A stretch of DNA of 64,000 nucleotides, taken from positions 33,748 to 97,747 of the forward strand of contig JAGVKB010000093.1 in NCBI GenBank assembly GCA_020050835.1. The letters are read 5' to 3'. Position 1 is the first letter of the stretch. Each line of letters starts with the position of its first letter. The translations under genes and the position numbers were made by a program. Source of the stretch: Candidatus Obscuribacterales bacterium (GTDB taxonomy: Bacteria > Cyanobacteriota > Vampirovibrionia > Obscuribacterales > Obscuribacteraceae). The notes beneath the pieces are model-generated. The model was given only the letters and a program-made list of their open reading frames with translations. It was not told where the DNA came from and did no database searches. Positions 51,489-60,308 of this stretch are shown here, piece after piece.

Positions 51489-52961
51489 CTAGACTGTCTG
51501 TAGATACCCTTCCGGAGACGTAATTCTGCCAGCGATAGCGCTGGCTGCAACAGTGGCGGGTGAGGCCAGGTGCGTGATGCTGCCTGGACCTTGTCTGCCC
51601 ATGAAATTGCGATTTGAGGAGCTGATACAGCGCTTTCCTGCAGGGACTCTGTCGTCGTTCATAGCCAGGCACATCGAGCAGCCCGGCATTCGAAATTGTG
51701 CTCCGGCCGCTTCGAAAACCGCAGGCAGATTCTCCCGACGCGCTTGCTCCATCACCGCTTCTGAGCCTGGAACGATATAGAAAGTGACGTCGGGATGTAC
51801 TTTCCTGCCGGTCAATATGCCAGCGGCGATCCGCAGATCTTCGATGCGCCCGTTAGTGCACGATCCAACGAAAGCCCAGTCTACAGGGGTTCCGGAAATC
51901 GGAACGCCTGCTTCCAGCTTGACGTATTCCAAAGCGCGATCTGCTACCGACCGCTGGTCGTCAGGTAGCTGTGCTGTCTCCGGTATCTCTTGATCGATAC
52001 CCAGCGCCTGTCCGGGATTTGTTCCCCAGGTCACCATTGGCTGAAGCCGGTCGAGATCGATCGTGACCTGGCGATCGAAGTGACAGCCGGCATCACTGCT
52101 CAGATATTGCCATGCTTCCAACGCTCGCTGCCACGCTTGTCCGACCGGTGCACGTGGGCGACCGCTCAAGTAATCGTAAGTAACCTGATCCGGCGCTATC
52201 AATCCGGCCCGTGCACCACATTCGATGCTCATGTTGCAGAGTGTCATCCGCTCCTCCATGCTCATCGCACAGACTGCTTCACCGATGTATTCAATGACAT
52301 GCCCGTTGGCTCCACCGACTCCAATTTCGGCGATCAATCTGAGAATGGCATCTTTTGCGTACACACCTTTGCGAAATCGACCGCGGAATTCCACCCTCAT
52401 TGATTTAGGCTTCTCTTGCAAGAGGCAGCCGGTAGCCAGAACATGTCCGACTTCCGATGTTCCGACTCCGAATGCCAGCGCGCCGAATGCGCCATGAGTC
52501 GAAGTGTGAGAGTCTCCGCAGACAATCGTCATTCCCGGCTGGGTCAGTCCGAGCTCTGGACCGACAACGTGAACAATACCTTGCCCGCCATTGAAATCGA
52601 GCAGCTCAATTTCGTGGCGTAGACAATTTTGTCTGAGCGCTTCTACTTGAGCGCGGGCGGCCTCATCGTAAATCTCCTGCCGGTTGGCTCTAGTTGGAAT
52701 GCTGTGATCGATCGTAGCAAGCAGTCTGTCCGGTCGAAAGACTTTCAAGCCTTTCTCTTCCAGCGTTTTGAAGGCTTGTGCTGACGTCACTTCGTGCAAG
52801 AGCATGAGATCGATAGCAAAGACGGCCGGATGACCGTCAAGCTGAGCGATTACGTGAGAGTCCCAGATCTTCTCAACGATACTGCGTGGACTCGAAAAGC
52901 GGCCAGAAGTACTCTTGACGCCGGCTAGCGAAGTTAGGGGATTTGACTTGTGTGCGCGCAT
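51489..52961 (-). CDS. leuC: Isopropylmalate isomerase large subunit LeuC
   Basis: Aconitase-family Fe-S subunit. V-C-G-D-S-H-T-S-T-H-G-A-F-G-A-L-A-F-G-V-G-T-S-E-V, G-S-C-T-N-G-R (cluster Cys) and G-C-S-M-C-L-A-M-N (two cluster Cys). 490 aa, slightly long at the N-terminus. AGGAGG lies about 12 bases upstream of the ATG. Follows leuA by 45 bases. Confidence 0.97.
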   Translation of the reverse strand: MRAHKSNPLTSLAGVKSTSGRFSSPRSIVEKIWDSHVIAQLDGHPAVFAIDLMLLHEVTSAQAFKTLEEKGLKVFRPDRLLATIDHSIPTRANRQEIYDEAARAQVEALRQNCLRHEIELLDFNGGQGIVHVVGPELGLTQPGMTIVCGDSHTSTHGAFGALAFGVGTSEVGHVLATGCLLQEKPKSMRVEFRGRFRKGVYAKDAILRLIAEIGVGGANGHVIEYIGEAVCAMSMEERMTLCNMSIECGARAGLIAPDQVTYDYLSGRPRAPVGQAWQRALEAWQYLSSDAGCHFDRQVTIDLDRLQPMVTWGTNPGQALGIDQEIPETAQLPDDQRSVADRALEYVKLEAGVPISGTPVDWAFVGSCTNGRIEDLRIAAGILTGRKVHPDVTFYIVPGSEAVMEQARRENLPAVFEAAGAQFRMPGCSMCLAMNDDRVPAGKRCISSSNRNFMGRQGPGSITHLASPATVAASAIAGRITSPEGYLQTV

Positions 52962-53006
52962 TCTAGGCGACGACCTCCTGATTGACTACTTCTGTCGGTT
53001 GCTACT

Positions 53007-54680
53007 CTACGCAACGAAGAGCGGCTGACTGGGAGAACTAGCAGTTGCTTCGCTGTAAACCGGTCGAGCTTTCAAAGCAAAGTGCTCGGTTACATAACAC
53101 TTGTTTACGGCATTTAGAAAGGCACGAATTGCGGATATTTCTATATCTTGATCCATCCCCTTTCCTTCGAATCTATTATTCAAGCGATCGACGATTACAA
53201 CTTCTGAGATACTTCTTGCATCGAAGCCTGCTCCCTCGGATTGGCTGCGATGATTGAGAATTTGCAGCTGTCCAGTGCGCCGCTCTACCAACTTCCTGAC
53301 CGCTGCCAGCGCCGAATCGAGCCCTTCGTGGACTTCTTCAATTAGACCCGACTGCTCGAAAAACTTGCCGTACAATTTGACCGTCGATACGCTCGCCGTT
53401 TTTGAGTAGTCGATGCGGTCCACCTTGATCGGCGACCGGTAGTCGATATAGGATTCAATTAACTCAGCATCGGTAATCCCCTTTCTGCGCTGCGGATATC
53501 TGTCCTTGATGAACTGCGCGACCTGCGATTTTTCGGAATCGGAGCAGGCGAAACCGGAGCTTTCGATGATCGCCTTTGCATGATTGCCACCGCTTAACGG
53601 GCCAAAGAGAAAGGAGATCTTCTTGCCGGTCTCCTTCGGGTCGAAGGGCTGATAGACCAGCGGATTCTTCAAGATTGCGTTGGTATGTCCACCGGAAGAG
53701 TGCTTCGCGGCATTGTCTCCACTGACCGGCCAGTGAGGTTGCCGCGGCAGCATGTGCTTGCTTACAAAATCGGAGATCGATTGCAGCTGTTCCGCATCTA
53801 CAGTCGTATGCAGCGGGTTGCCGGCATTCATCTGCTCCGCAAAGCATTTGATTACCATGATGCATTGTTCGATTGCCGCATTGCCAGCTCTTTCCCCAAT
53901 GCCGTTTATGCAACCTTCAATCTGTCTGGCTGGTCCGTGGAATACGGCGTTGGCGGTATTTTGCACAGCCAGTCCGAAATCGTTGTGGCAGTGCACCGAC
54001 CATGTTATCGGCGTGGTCGGAAACTCGCGTGCGATGATTCCAGCATGTTCGTTCATCTTTTCGACGAAATACTCTTTACCTTCGAAGATTGATGCGCCAC
54101 CAATCGTGTCGGGGCAGTTAATGATAGTGGCACCAGCCTGCACCGCTGCCCGGATCAGATCGGTCGTAAAATGGAAATTATCCTTCATTCGCGAGTAGCC
54201 TTCCGGCGAGAATTGAACTTCTAATCCCTCACCGACCGCTATTTTGACAAGTCGATAGAGCTCCTCGATGATTTTTTGCTTGTTATCAGCCTTCTTTCCG
54301 AGCGAGGCTGGCATCAGCTCAGGGTCTACTGGAACATATGTATGAAGGCGACCCTTGCTATAAGGGATGAGCGGTAAAAGCGATTCTATTGTCCGTTCGA
54401 ACTGCTCTTCACGCAGTTGGCACAAGGCCGCAATTACCGGCTTGCGGTCTCGGCTGCTTACCTCTTCGGCGATACTGCGTACAATCTGAAAGTCCAGATT
54501 ACTTGCCGACGGAAAGCCGGCTTCAAGAATATCGACACGCAGCGCACATGCCAGCCTGGCGTACTCGAGATTCTGCTCGAAGCTCATTCCGGCTCCCGGG
54601 CATTGCTGACCATCGCGCAACGTCGTGTCAAAAATTTTGACATGCCGTTCACCGCTCCAATCTTTTGTGCGTCCGCTCAT
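53007..54680 (-). CDS. leuA: 2-isopropylmalate synthase LeuA
   Basis: Condenses acetyl-CoA with 2-oxoisovalerate, first step of leucine synthesis. F-D-T-T-L-R-D-G-Q-Q-C-P-G, E-A-G-F-P-S-A-S, H-C-H-N-D-F-G-L-A (metal-binding) and G-C-I-N-G-I-G-E-R-A-G-N-A; the C-terminal ~150 residues form the leucine-feedback domain. 557 aa, normal for the long form. The start lies just after an attenuator, so leucine should control both enzyme activity and transcription. Confidence 0.95.
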   Translation of the reverse strand: MSGRTKDWSGERHVKIFDTTLRDGQQCPGAGMSFEQNLEYARLACALRVDILEAGFPSASNLDFQIVRSIAEEVSSRDRKPVIAALCQLREEQFERTIESLLPLIPYSKGRLHTYVPVDPELMPASLGKKADNKQKIIEELYRLVKIAVGEGLEVQFSPEGYSRMKDNFHFTTDLIRAAVQAGATIINCPDTIGGASIFEGKEYFVEKMNEHAGIIAREFPTTPITWSVHCHNDFGLAVQNTANAVFHGPARQIEGCINGIGERAGNAAIEQCIMVIKCFAEQMNAGNPLHTTVDAEQLQSISDFVSKHMLPRQPHWPVSGDNAAKHSSGGHTNAILKNPLVYQPFDPKETGKKISFLFGPLSGGNHAKAIIESSGFACSDSEKSQVAQFIKDRYPQRRKGITDAELIESYIDYRSPIKVDRIDYSKTASVSTVKLYGKFFEQSGLIEEVHEGLDSALAAVRKLVERRTGQLQILNHRSQSEGAGFDARSISEVVIVDRLNNRFEGKGMDQDIEISAIRAFLNAVNKCYVTEHFALKARPVYSEATASSPSQPLFVA

Positions 54681-54694
54681 TCTGATTCCCCTTG

Positions 54695-54730
54695 AAAAAA
54701 AATTGGCTCTGCCGGTTAGACAGAGCCAAT
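54695..54730 (-). terminator. Attenuator terminator of the leucine operon
   Basis: On the minus strand ATTGGCTCTG (54730-54721) pairs with CAGAGCCAAT (54711-54702), 10 perfect pairs, nine-base loop, then a run of seven U. ACAGAGCC at 54758-54751 can instead pair with GGCTCTGT (54727-54720), giving an antiterminator that destroys the terminator. Confidence 0.9.
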
Positions 54731-54758
54731 CATTGATAGATCTTGAATTCGGCTCTGT

Positions 54759-54845
54759 TTATCTAAACCCGTCCAGGAGCAGCGCGCCCAGGAGCAAAAG
54801 TCCCAGGTCGGCGGCGGCGGTGTTTAGGAGAATCGAATTTGACAT
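54759..54845 (-). CDS. leuL: Leucine-operon leader peptide (28 aa, ten Leu)
   Basis: From ATG 54845 the frame reads M-S-N-S-I-L-L-N-T-A-A-A-D-L-G-L-L-L-L-G-A-L-L-L-D-G-F-R and stops at 54759. Ten of 28 residues are leucine, with four and three in a row. It ends one base before the antiterminator arm and is followed by the terminator hairpin and leuA: the classic attenuation layout in which ribosome stalling at Leu codons frees the antiterminator. The ATG lies six bases after the -10 box, so the peptide is probably translated from a leaderless mRNA. Confidence 0.88.
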   Translation of the reverse strand: MSNSILLNTAAADLGLLLLGALLLDGFR

Positions 54846-54851
54846 AACAAA

Positions 54852-54880
54852 CTTGTATTACGCCGTTGGAACAATGTCAA
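54852..54880 (-). promoter_or_regulatory. Promoter of the leucine operon
   Basis: Minus strand TTGACA (54880-54875), 17-base spacer, TACAAG (54857-54852). The leader ATG begins at 54845, six bases after the -10 box, the same geometry as in front of merR. Confidence 0.75.
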
Positions 54881-54998
54881 TCCACAATTCGCATAATGTA
54901 AAGAAAAGTCGATCGCTTCGATAGCTTAATTCGATAGCTTAAGAGGATGAGTTTGCCGATGCCACAATTTTTTCACGCGATCCAGGCAAACTGGGCGG

Positions 54999-55265
54999 TT
55001 GCTATCCCGAAAGTCCAGCTATCCCTACCGAATAGGAAAGTTACCGCTGATGTACAAAGATACTGTCCGAGGCTCTGCGGAAAGCGAGTTGGATGGCGGC
55101 TTAAGCAGCAATGCCGAAGCGCAAGCGCCCGACTTCAATGCGCTGTCGCTTCTAAGCGAAAAGACCAGCGTCGGCAACGCGCAGGCGAGCGGTAAGGGCA
55201 ATCTACCGGCGGACCTGCCTCCGGTCGCATTTAAGAAGGATTGCGAAAGTCGATTAGCACAATGA
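54999..55265 (+). other. Open frame possibly belonging to a frameshifted LRR gene
   Basis: 88 codons (or 71 from ATG 55050), Ser/Ala/Glu-rich, ending L-P-P-V-A-F-K-K-D-C-E-S-R-L. It overlaps the LRR frame at 55241, which has its own in-frame stop at 55232. A one-base slip near 55235-55240 would join the two. Could also be a spurious frame. Confidence 0.3.
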
Positions 55266-55651
55266 CCGGACTGAAGGTGCTGGATCTCGCTGAGACCAGG
55301 GTGTCGGATCGCGGACTGGCTCACCTGTCTCCTTTGAAGGATCTTCAGAAGCTGAGCATCGCCTGCACTAAGGTTACAGATAGCGGTTTAGAGCAGTTGA
55401 AGCAGTTTGAACAACTGACAAAACTCAATTTGTATGGCAACGACCTGACTGATGCCGGAGTAAGAAAACTGCAAACGTTGAGTAAGCTGGAGGGCTTGAC
55501 TCTCGGTGGCAACCGTGGAATTACCGATCAATCGATTCCGGTGCTGAAGCAGCTGACTAATCTTAAGCAACTTCATCTAGCTGGCACCGGCATCAGCAAT
55601 GCTGGTCTGGAAGAGCTGCGCAAAGCGCTGCCGAACTGCTCGATCAATTAG
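55241..55651 (+). CDS. Leucine-rich repeat protein, N-terminus uncertain
   Basis: Five repeats of about 24 residues of the form L-x-x-L-x-L-x-x-T-x-V-S/T-D-x-G-L-x-x-L, for example T-G-L-K-V-L-D-L-A-E-T-R-V-S-D-R-G-L and L-T-K-L-N-L-Y-G-N-D-L-T-D-A-G-V, the RNase-inhibitor-like pattern. The frame begins at TTG 55241 or ATG 55262 with no good ribosome site, so the gene may be 5'-truncated or frameshifted relative to the overlapping upstream frame. LRRs bind proteins; partner unknown. Confidence 0.6.
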   Translation: MRKSISTMTGLKVLDLAETRVSDRGLAHLSPLKDLQKLSIACTKVTDSGLEQLKQFEQLTKLNLYGNDLTDAGVRKLQTLSKLEGLTLGGNRGITDQSIPVLKQLTNLKQLHLAGTGISNAGLEELRKALPNCSIN

Positions 55652-55839
55652 TGGCGCAAGGCGTGCGCGGGAGCGGGAAGGGTGAAACGGTTATGCGGTG
55701 CCGGTTCGGGACGATTCATCGTAGCGCCTTGACGGATGTTTTCGTAATGCTAGCCTGTAAGTAGCTAGCGCACTTGTCAGAATGCTCTCCAGGCGGCTAA
55801 ACTTTCGAGCGGTCAGGCGTTTTAAATCGACAGGATGTC

Positions 55840-57690
55840 ATGATGAAATCTTCTATTCGACTTGCACTGCCGGCGGTGCTTACCGGTTTGTTGATTGCGA
55901 GTTCTTGTGCAGTCCGAGCTGATACGTCTAGCGACTACGAAATCAACTGCTCGAAGGTTAGTGAAGCCGGAGAGTCGGCAAGCGAGCACGACCGTCTTTG
56001 GAGACTTTTTGACGTCTACTGGAACTATCAAATGAAAGAGTATCCGGAATGGGCGACTGCTGTCGGATATCCAGGACAGAATGGCCGTTGGACAGATTAC
56101 TCGCTCGAATCGATCGCCCGCAGAAAGAGAGAGTTGAACGCCCCGCTTGCGGCATTAAAGGCGATCGATCGAGCCAAACTGAAGGAAAGCGATCAGCTTA
56201 ACTACGACATCCTCAAGTTTCGAATCGAAGATGACTTGAACGGAAGCAAGTTCAAAGATGAGCTGATGCCGATCAATCAGCTGCGTGGGGTGCAGCAATA
56301 CCTGGCGATTGCGATCAAGGACAACCCAGCGTATACGGTGAAGGATTACGAGGACATACTGAGCCGCTTACGCGGAATTCCTGCGCTGATTGAGCAAACG
56401 GTAGTACTGCTCAAAGAAGGTGTCAGGCAAGGCGTAACGCCTCCGAAAATAACATTGCGCGACGTACCTGAGCAGATCAAAAATCAAGCTGTGGACTTTC
56501 CGGACAAGAGCCCGTTGTTCGAGCAGTTCCAGAACTTCCCGTCGACGATTGCCGTCTCCGAGCAGGAGCGCCTCCGAAAGGAGGCTGCCGGTCTCATAAA
56601 GGATAAGATTGTACCGGCATTTAGCGCGCTGCATTCTTACTTTGCTAACGATTACCTTCCTCACTGTCGTGAGTCAATCTCTTGTACGCAGCTTCCCGAC
56701 GGTGAGGCCTGGTATCAATTCAAAGTAAAGAGCAGAACGACTACGACTCTTTCGCCAAAGGAGATTCACGAGATCGGTCTTTCCGAGGTGAAGCGTATTC
56801 GCGCCGAGATGGAGGCGGTGATCAAGTCAACTGGATTTAAAGGCACTTTTCAGGAATTTTCTGCTTATCTGAGATCAGATCCGAAGTTCTTCTATACCGA
56901 TGCCCAAGCGCTGTTGAGTGGATATCGAGATATCGCCAAAAGAATCGATCCCGAACTGATGAAGCAGTTTGGGAAGCTGCCGAGACTGCAGTATGGCATT
57001 CGGGCAGTGCCGGCATTCTCCGAAAAGTCTCAGCCAACCGCCTATTATCAAAATGGCACGCTCGAGGGCGGCCGAGCCGGCATCTTCTATGCCAACACAT
57101 ACGAATTGAAGGGTCGTCCGAAATGGGAGATGGAGCCGCTGACGCTCCACGAGGCCGTGCCGGGCCATCATCTGCAGATTTCGCTTGCGCAGGAGATGGA
57201 CAATCTTCCGGCCTTTCGCAAGTACGACTCCGAGTTTACAGCCTATGTCGAGGGGTGGGGATTGTATGCCGAAAGCTTGGGCGGAGAGCTGGGGATGTAT
57301 AAAGACCCTTACTCTCATTTCGGGCAATTGACTTACGACATGTGGCGATCGATCCGCCTCGTGCTGGACACAGGTATTCATCATTTAGGCTGGTCACGCC
57401 AGCAAGCGATTGATTTTTTCAGGGATAACTGCAGCAAGCCGCAGCACGACATCGAGGTAGAAGTCGACCGTTATATAGTTTGGCCGGGTCAGGCGCTCGG
57501 TTACAAGATCGGCCAGCTAGCCTTTATGAATCTCAAGGAGACTGCCAAGAAAGAGTTAGGAGAACGCTTTGATGTTCGGTCGTTCCACGACACGGTCCTG
57601 GCAATGGGAGCAGTTCCTCTGGATGTGCTCAAGGCGCAGACCAAACTCTGGATAGCTAAGTCAAAGGCTCTTGCCGCGGATGCTCGTTAA
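55840..57690 (+). CDS. Exported DUF885 zinc peptidase-like protein
   Basis: A signal peptide (about 1-28) precedes a ~590-residue DUF885 domain with the motif L-H-E-A-V-P-G-H-H-L-Q (zinc-binding HExxxxHH), E-F-T-A-Y-V-E-G-W-G-L-Y-A-E and W-P-G-Q-A-L-G-Y-K-I-G. The family is related to M32-type metallopeptidases and is mostly uncharacterised. Normal length. No neighbours on the same strand; probably acts outside the cytoplasm. Confidence 0.9.
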   Translation: MMKSSIRLALPAVLTGLLIASSCAVRADTSSDYEINCSKVSEAGESASEHDRLWRLFDVYWNYQMKEYPEWATAVGYPGQNGRWTDYSLESIARRKRELNAPLAALKAIDRAKLKESDQLNYDILKFRIEDDLNGSKFKDELMPINQLRGVQQYLAIAIKDNPAYTVKDYEDILSRLRGIPALIEQTVVLLKEGVRQGVTPPKITLRDVPEQIKNQAVDFPDKSPLFEQFQNFPSTIAVSEQERLRKEAAGLIKDKIVPAFSALHSYFANDYLPHCRESISCTQLPDGEAWYQFKVKSRTTTTLSPKEIHEIGLSEVKRIRAEMEAVIKSTGFKGTFQEFSAYLRSDPKFFYTDAQALLSGYRDIAKRIDPELMKQFGKLPRLQYGIRAVPAFSEKSQPTAYYQNGTLEGGRAGIFYANTYELKGRPKWEMEPLTLHEAVPGHHLQISLAQEMDNLPAFRKYDSEFTAYVEGWGLYAESLGGELGMYKDPYSHFGQLTYDMWRSIRLVLDTGIHHLGWSRQQAIDFFRDNCSKPQHDIEVEVDRYIVWPGQALGYKIGQLAFMNLKETAKKELGERFDVRSFHDTVLAMGAVPLDVLKAQTKLWIAKSKALAADAR

Positions 57691-57723
57691 ATTACTGGTA
57701 AAGCGATTCCGAGTTAACAGTCC

Positions 57724-57768
57724 GTAGGTGCGATGCATTGACATGGCTGGGCATGGCCCAACCTCTAC
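57724..57768 (+). repeat. Degenerate relative of the dispersed palindromic repeat
   Basis: Begins GTAGGTGCGATGC and ends CCTCTAC, with an inner TGGGC / GCCCA hairpin around ATG. It resembles copies A (2953) and B (11147) but has diverged. Confidence 0.35.
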
Positions 57769-57811
57769 AGAGTTGCGTCAATTCCGAAACGAGATCCTCC
57801 ATGGATCAAAT

Positions 57812-58375
57812 TTAGTGCCCCGGCGAATTAGTACTCTGGTCGGCCGGCAATACTTTTTTGGAAACGTCTCGAAGAATTGACAGCTCGACTTCGCGGCGAG
57901 CTGCTTCACCTTCGGCCACCAGTTTGTCATCTTGATCGAATATCTTGAACTCAGGAAGCGTTGTGATGTGAAACTGTTTGGCCAACGGCGAGTCTAAATC
58001 GATGGCGCGCATTTCCGGCCGGTCGATGTTCAACTTTCGAATCGCGAGATCGCTGCGGGTCCTGGCCAACAGCTCCAGTTTCGGCTCGATGTCCAGACAG
58101 GCTGGTGAGAACAAGCTGTAGAACTCCACGATTGTAAACTTGCCGGGCCGCGTGCAATCAGTTATCTCAAACCGTTCACCTGGTGTGTTGGGGTTCGCTT
58201 CTTCAATGTCCGACGATAACAGCTTCTTTAGACCGGGCGAAAGTTCGATTGGTGTGTTGGTTTGGATCGGAGTGATTGGTCTTGAGCAGTAATAGAGCAA
58301 CAGGCAGGATGCTGTGAAGATCAGCATCACCCGGACGAGCGTTGTGGTGGTGCGAATTGGAGTCCGTTCGTTCAT
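57812..58375 (-). CDS. Membrane-anchored thioredoxin-like protein with one active-site Cys
   Basis: An N-terminal helix (about 14-30) anchors a thioredoxin fold: F-T-I-V-E-F-Y-S-L-F-S-P-A-C-L-D-I-E-P-K-L, where the usual C-x-x-C is S-P-A-C, then I-R-K-L-N-I-D-R-P, and I-T-T-L-P-E-F-K-I-F-D with the cis-Pro. With only the second Cys it cannot make a normal disulfide-exchange pair; it may bind proteins or act monothiolically. 187 aa. Confidence 0.65.
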   Translation of the reverse strand: MNERTPIRTTTTLVRVMLIFTASCLLLYYCSRPITPIQTNTPIELSPGLKKLLSSDIEEANPNTPGERFEITDCTRPGKFTIVEFYSLFSPACLDIEPKLELLARTRSDLAIRKLNIDRPEMRAIDLDSPLAKQFHITTLPEFKIFDQDDKLVAEGEAARREVELSILRDVSKKVLPADQSTNSPGH

Positions 58376-58435
58376 CGCTTTCTTACTTGATTGCTGAAGT
58401 TGATAATACTGCCAATTTGTGAAATCGGCATGTCT

Positions 58436-59314
58436 CTATCGCTTTTCGCCAGCAAGCCTGCGCAGTATCTCAATATTCTTTCTATCCGGACCCTTACCTT
58501 CGAATCCTGGCACTTCTAGTATCCAGGGTAGCGGTCGCAGCAATGGATGATTGACCATTCGTTTGAAGCCGGCTGCTCCAATGTGACCTTCTCCGATGTT
58601 TTCGTGTCGATCCCGGCGCGCACCCAGCGGCGTTTTGGAGTCATTGGCGTGAATGGCCAACAGTCTGGAGAAGCCGACCGTCTCCTCGAATTCCTCTACT
58701 GTCCGCGACAGCCCATCCTTGCTGGAGACGTCATATCCGGCATTGAACAGATGGCAGGTATCCCAGCAGACAGCTAGCCGCTGATCATGATTCAGCGCTG
58801 AAAGTATCTCGCCAAACTGCGAGAACTTAGCGCCGATCGTTTGCCCTTGACCGGCGCACACTTCCAACAAGAGTTTGCAATCGCCCTTGTAGCCAGCGAG
58901 CACATTAGTCAAAGCACTGATTACTCGGTTCATGGCCACCGCGTAACTGAGGTCTCTGGCAGAGCCGGGATGAAAGATCAGCCCAATTGCTCCGAGTTTG
59001 TCTGACAAACGCAACGCCCGTGACAGATTGTCGACGGATTTTGCCCAGTTGTCATCCGATGGCGAGGCCAGATTCACAAGATAGTTGCCGTGCACAAACA
59101 GCGGTCCCAGCTCGTGCTTCTCGATGTCGGCTTTGCATTGTGCTATGTCGGCTGGTGCCGGCGTCGGCTCTTTCCAGGATTGCGGTGAACCGATGAAGAT
59201 CTGCATCGCCTGCGCGCCGATCTCCAGCGCGTGGCGAACCGCTCCGGTTGGCCCCCCCTTGACGTGCCCACCGACAATGAGCCTCGAATCAGAAGTCTTT
59301 CGAGCTGGGCACAT
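58436..59314 (-). CDS. nfo: Endonuclease IV Nfo
   Basis: AP endonuclease of base-excision repair with three zinc ions. G-G-H-V, Q-I-F-I-G-S-P-Q-S-W, L-I-F-H-P-G-S-A, L-L-L-E-V-C-A-G-Q-G, C-W-D-T-C-H-L-F-N-A-G-Y-D, H-A-N-D-S-K-T-P-L-G-A-R-R-D-R-H-E-N-I-G-E-G-H-I-G and I-L-E-V-P-G. 292 aa, normal. Confidence 0.96.
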   Translation of the reverse strand: MCPARKTSDSRLIVGGHVKGGPTGAVRHALEIGAQAMQIFIGSPQSWKEPTPAPADIAQCKADIEKHELGPLFVHGNYLVNLASPSDDNWAKSVDNLSRALRLSDKLGAIGLIFHPGSARDLSYAVAMNRVISALTNVLAGYKGDCKLLLEVCAGQGQTIGAKFSQFGEILSALNHDQRLAVCWDTCHLFNAGYDVSSKDGLSRTVEEFEETVGFSRLLAIHANDSKTPLGARRDRHENIGEGHIGAAGFKRMVNHPLLRPLPWILEVPGFEGKGPDRKNIEILRRLAGEKR

Positions 59315-59509
59315 AAAGCTTTCTCCTTCTATTTCGTAGTGGCTTGCCGGCGATTCCGATTTACCTAATTTAGTTTACGAGCACTGCTTCCAAAAAGTTC
59401 AATTGAAATTGCAATTGCAACCGCTTACAGCTTGGGCTGATTGTAAGACTTCACGAGAGGACCTCCATAGTTAGTTGGCATAAGAGTTCCGCTCAGTCGG
59501 TTGCACGAA

Positions 59510-60307
59510 CTACCCTCTCATCTCTACCAGGTTGCCGGACTCGTAGCGACTCATTCCGTGGTAGAACATCGCCACTCCTACCGCCAGCACGGCAAGCGCT
59601 CCCGCCAGGGAGAGTGCGGCATCCTGCCAGGATAAGGACCGCAATGATTCGACCGGCAGATAGCTGATGAAGCCGGCCGGTATCAACGTGTACAGAACAA
59701 CTTTGATCGCCCCCTCAAATAGCGTGGACGGATAAGTGCTGAACGTGATCAGCGCGAAGCGCAACTGCTCGGCAAGCCCTTCGGCGTTGCCCAGGTAGAA
59801 GCTCAAGCTGCCGGTGGCGATGTTGAATCCCACGAAGACCATCGCTACGCAAAGCGACAGCGCTGCGAAAAGTAAGAAGTGGGGCAGATCAGGATGCACC
59901 ACCGCTATATAAACAACGTAACCGAACAAGATGTCACCAATGGCAGTGGCGCTCATCCGACCCAGCAACAGGTGCGGCAGAAGGGCGCGTGGATAGAGCA
60001 TCCAGACATCCAATTGACCGCGCGCGATCAACACCGGAAGCTGTAGGCTATTGCCGAATACAGCCGCTGACAAGCCGAAGCCAGAGGCCGAAAGGCACCA
60101 CAAAGTCAGGAAGTCGGACATAGTCCAGCCGCGTAAGACCGGAAAGCGGTTGAAAAAAAGGCACCAGAAGATTACCCAGATCACATCGTTGAGGATCATG
60201 GAGACAACCTGGGAGATGAAGGCGCCCCTGTATTCGAGCTGAGCGAGGAGATTGAGCCGCACATAAGCAGCTGCCAACTGCATGTACTTGATCGATTTGG
60301 ACAACAT
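59510..60307 (-). CDS. ABC-2 type permease (DUF990 family), second subunit
   Basis: 265 residues with about six helices, in the style of COG3694/COG4587 exporter permeases: N-L-L-A-Q-L-E-Y-R-G-A-F, A-R-G-Q-L-D-V-W-M-L-Y-P-R, and Y-P-S-T-L-F-E-G. The ATG at 60307 follows the previous stop by one base and has GGAGG upstream. Works with the adjacent permease and ATPase as an exporter; substrate unknown. Confidence 0.85.
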   Translation of the reverse strand: MLSKSIKYMQLAAAYVRLNLLAQLEYRGAFISQVVSMILNDVIWVIFWCLFFNRFPVLRGWTMSDFLTLWCLSASGFGLSAAVFGNSLQLPVLIARGQLDVWMLYPRALLPHLLLGRMSATAIGDILFGYVVYIAVVHPDLPHFLLFAALSLCVAMVFVGFNIATGSLSFYLGNAEGLAEQLRFALITFSTYPSTLFEGAIKVVLYTLIPAGFISYLPVESLRSLSWQDAALSLAGALAVLAVGVAMFYHGMSRYESGNLVEMRG

Positions 60308-60308
60308 G

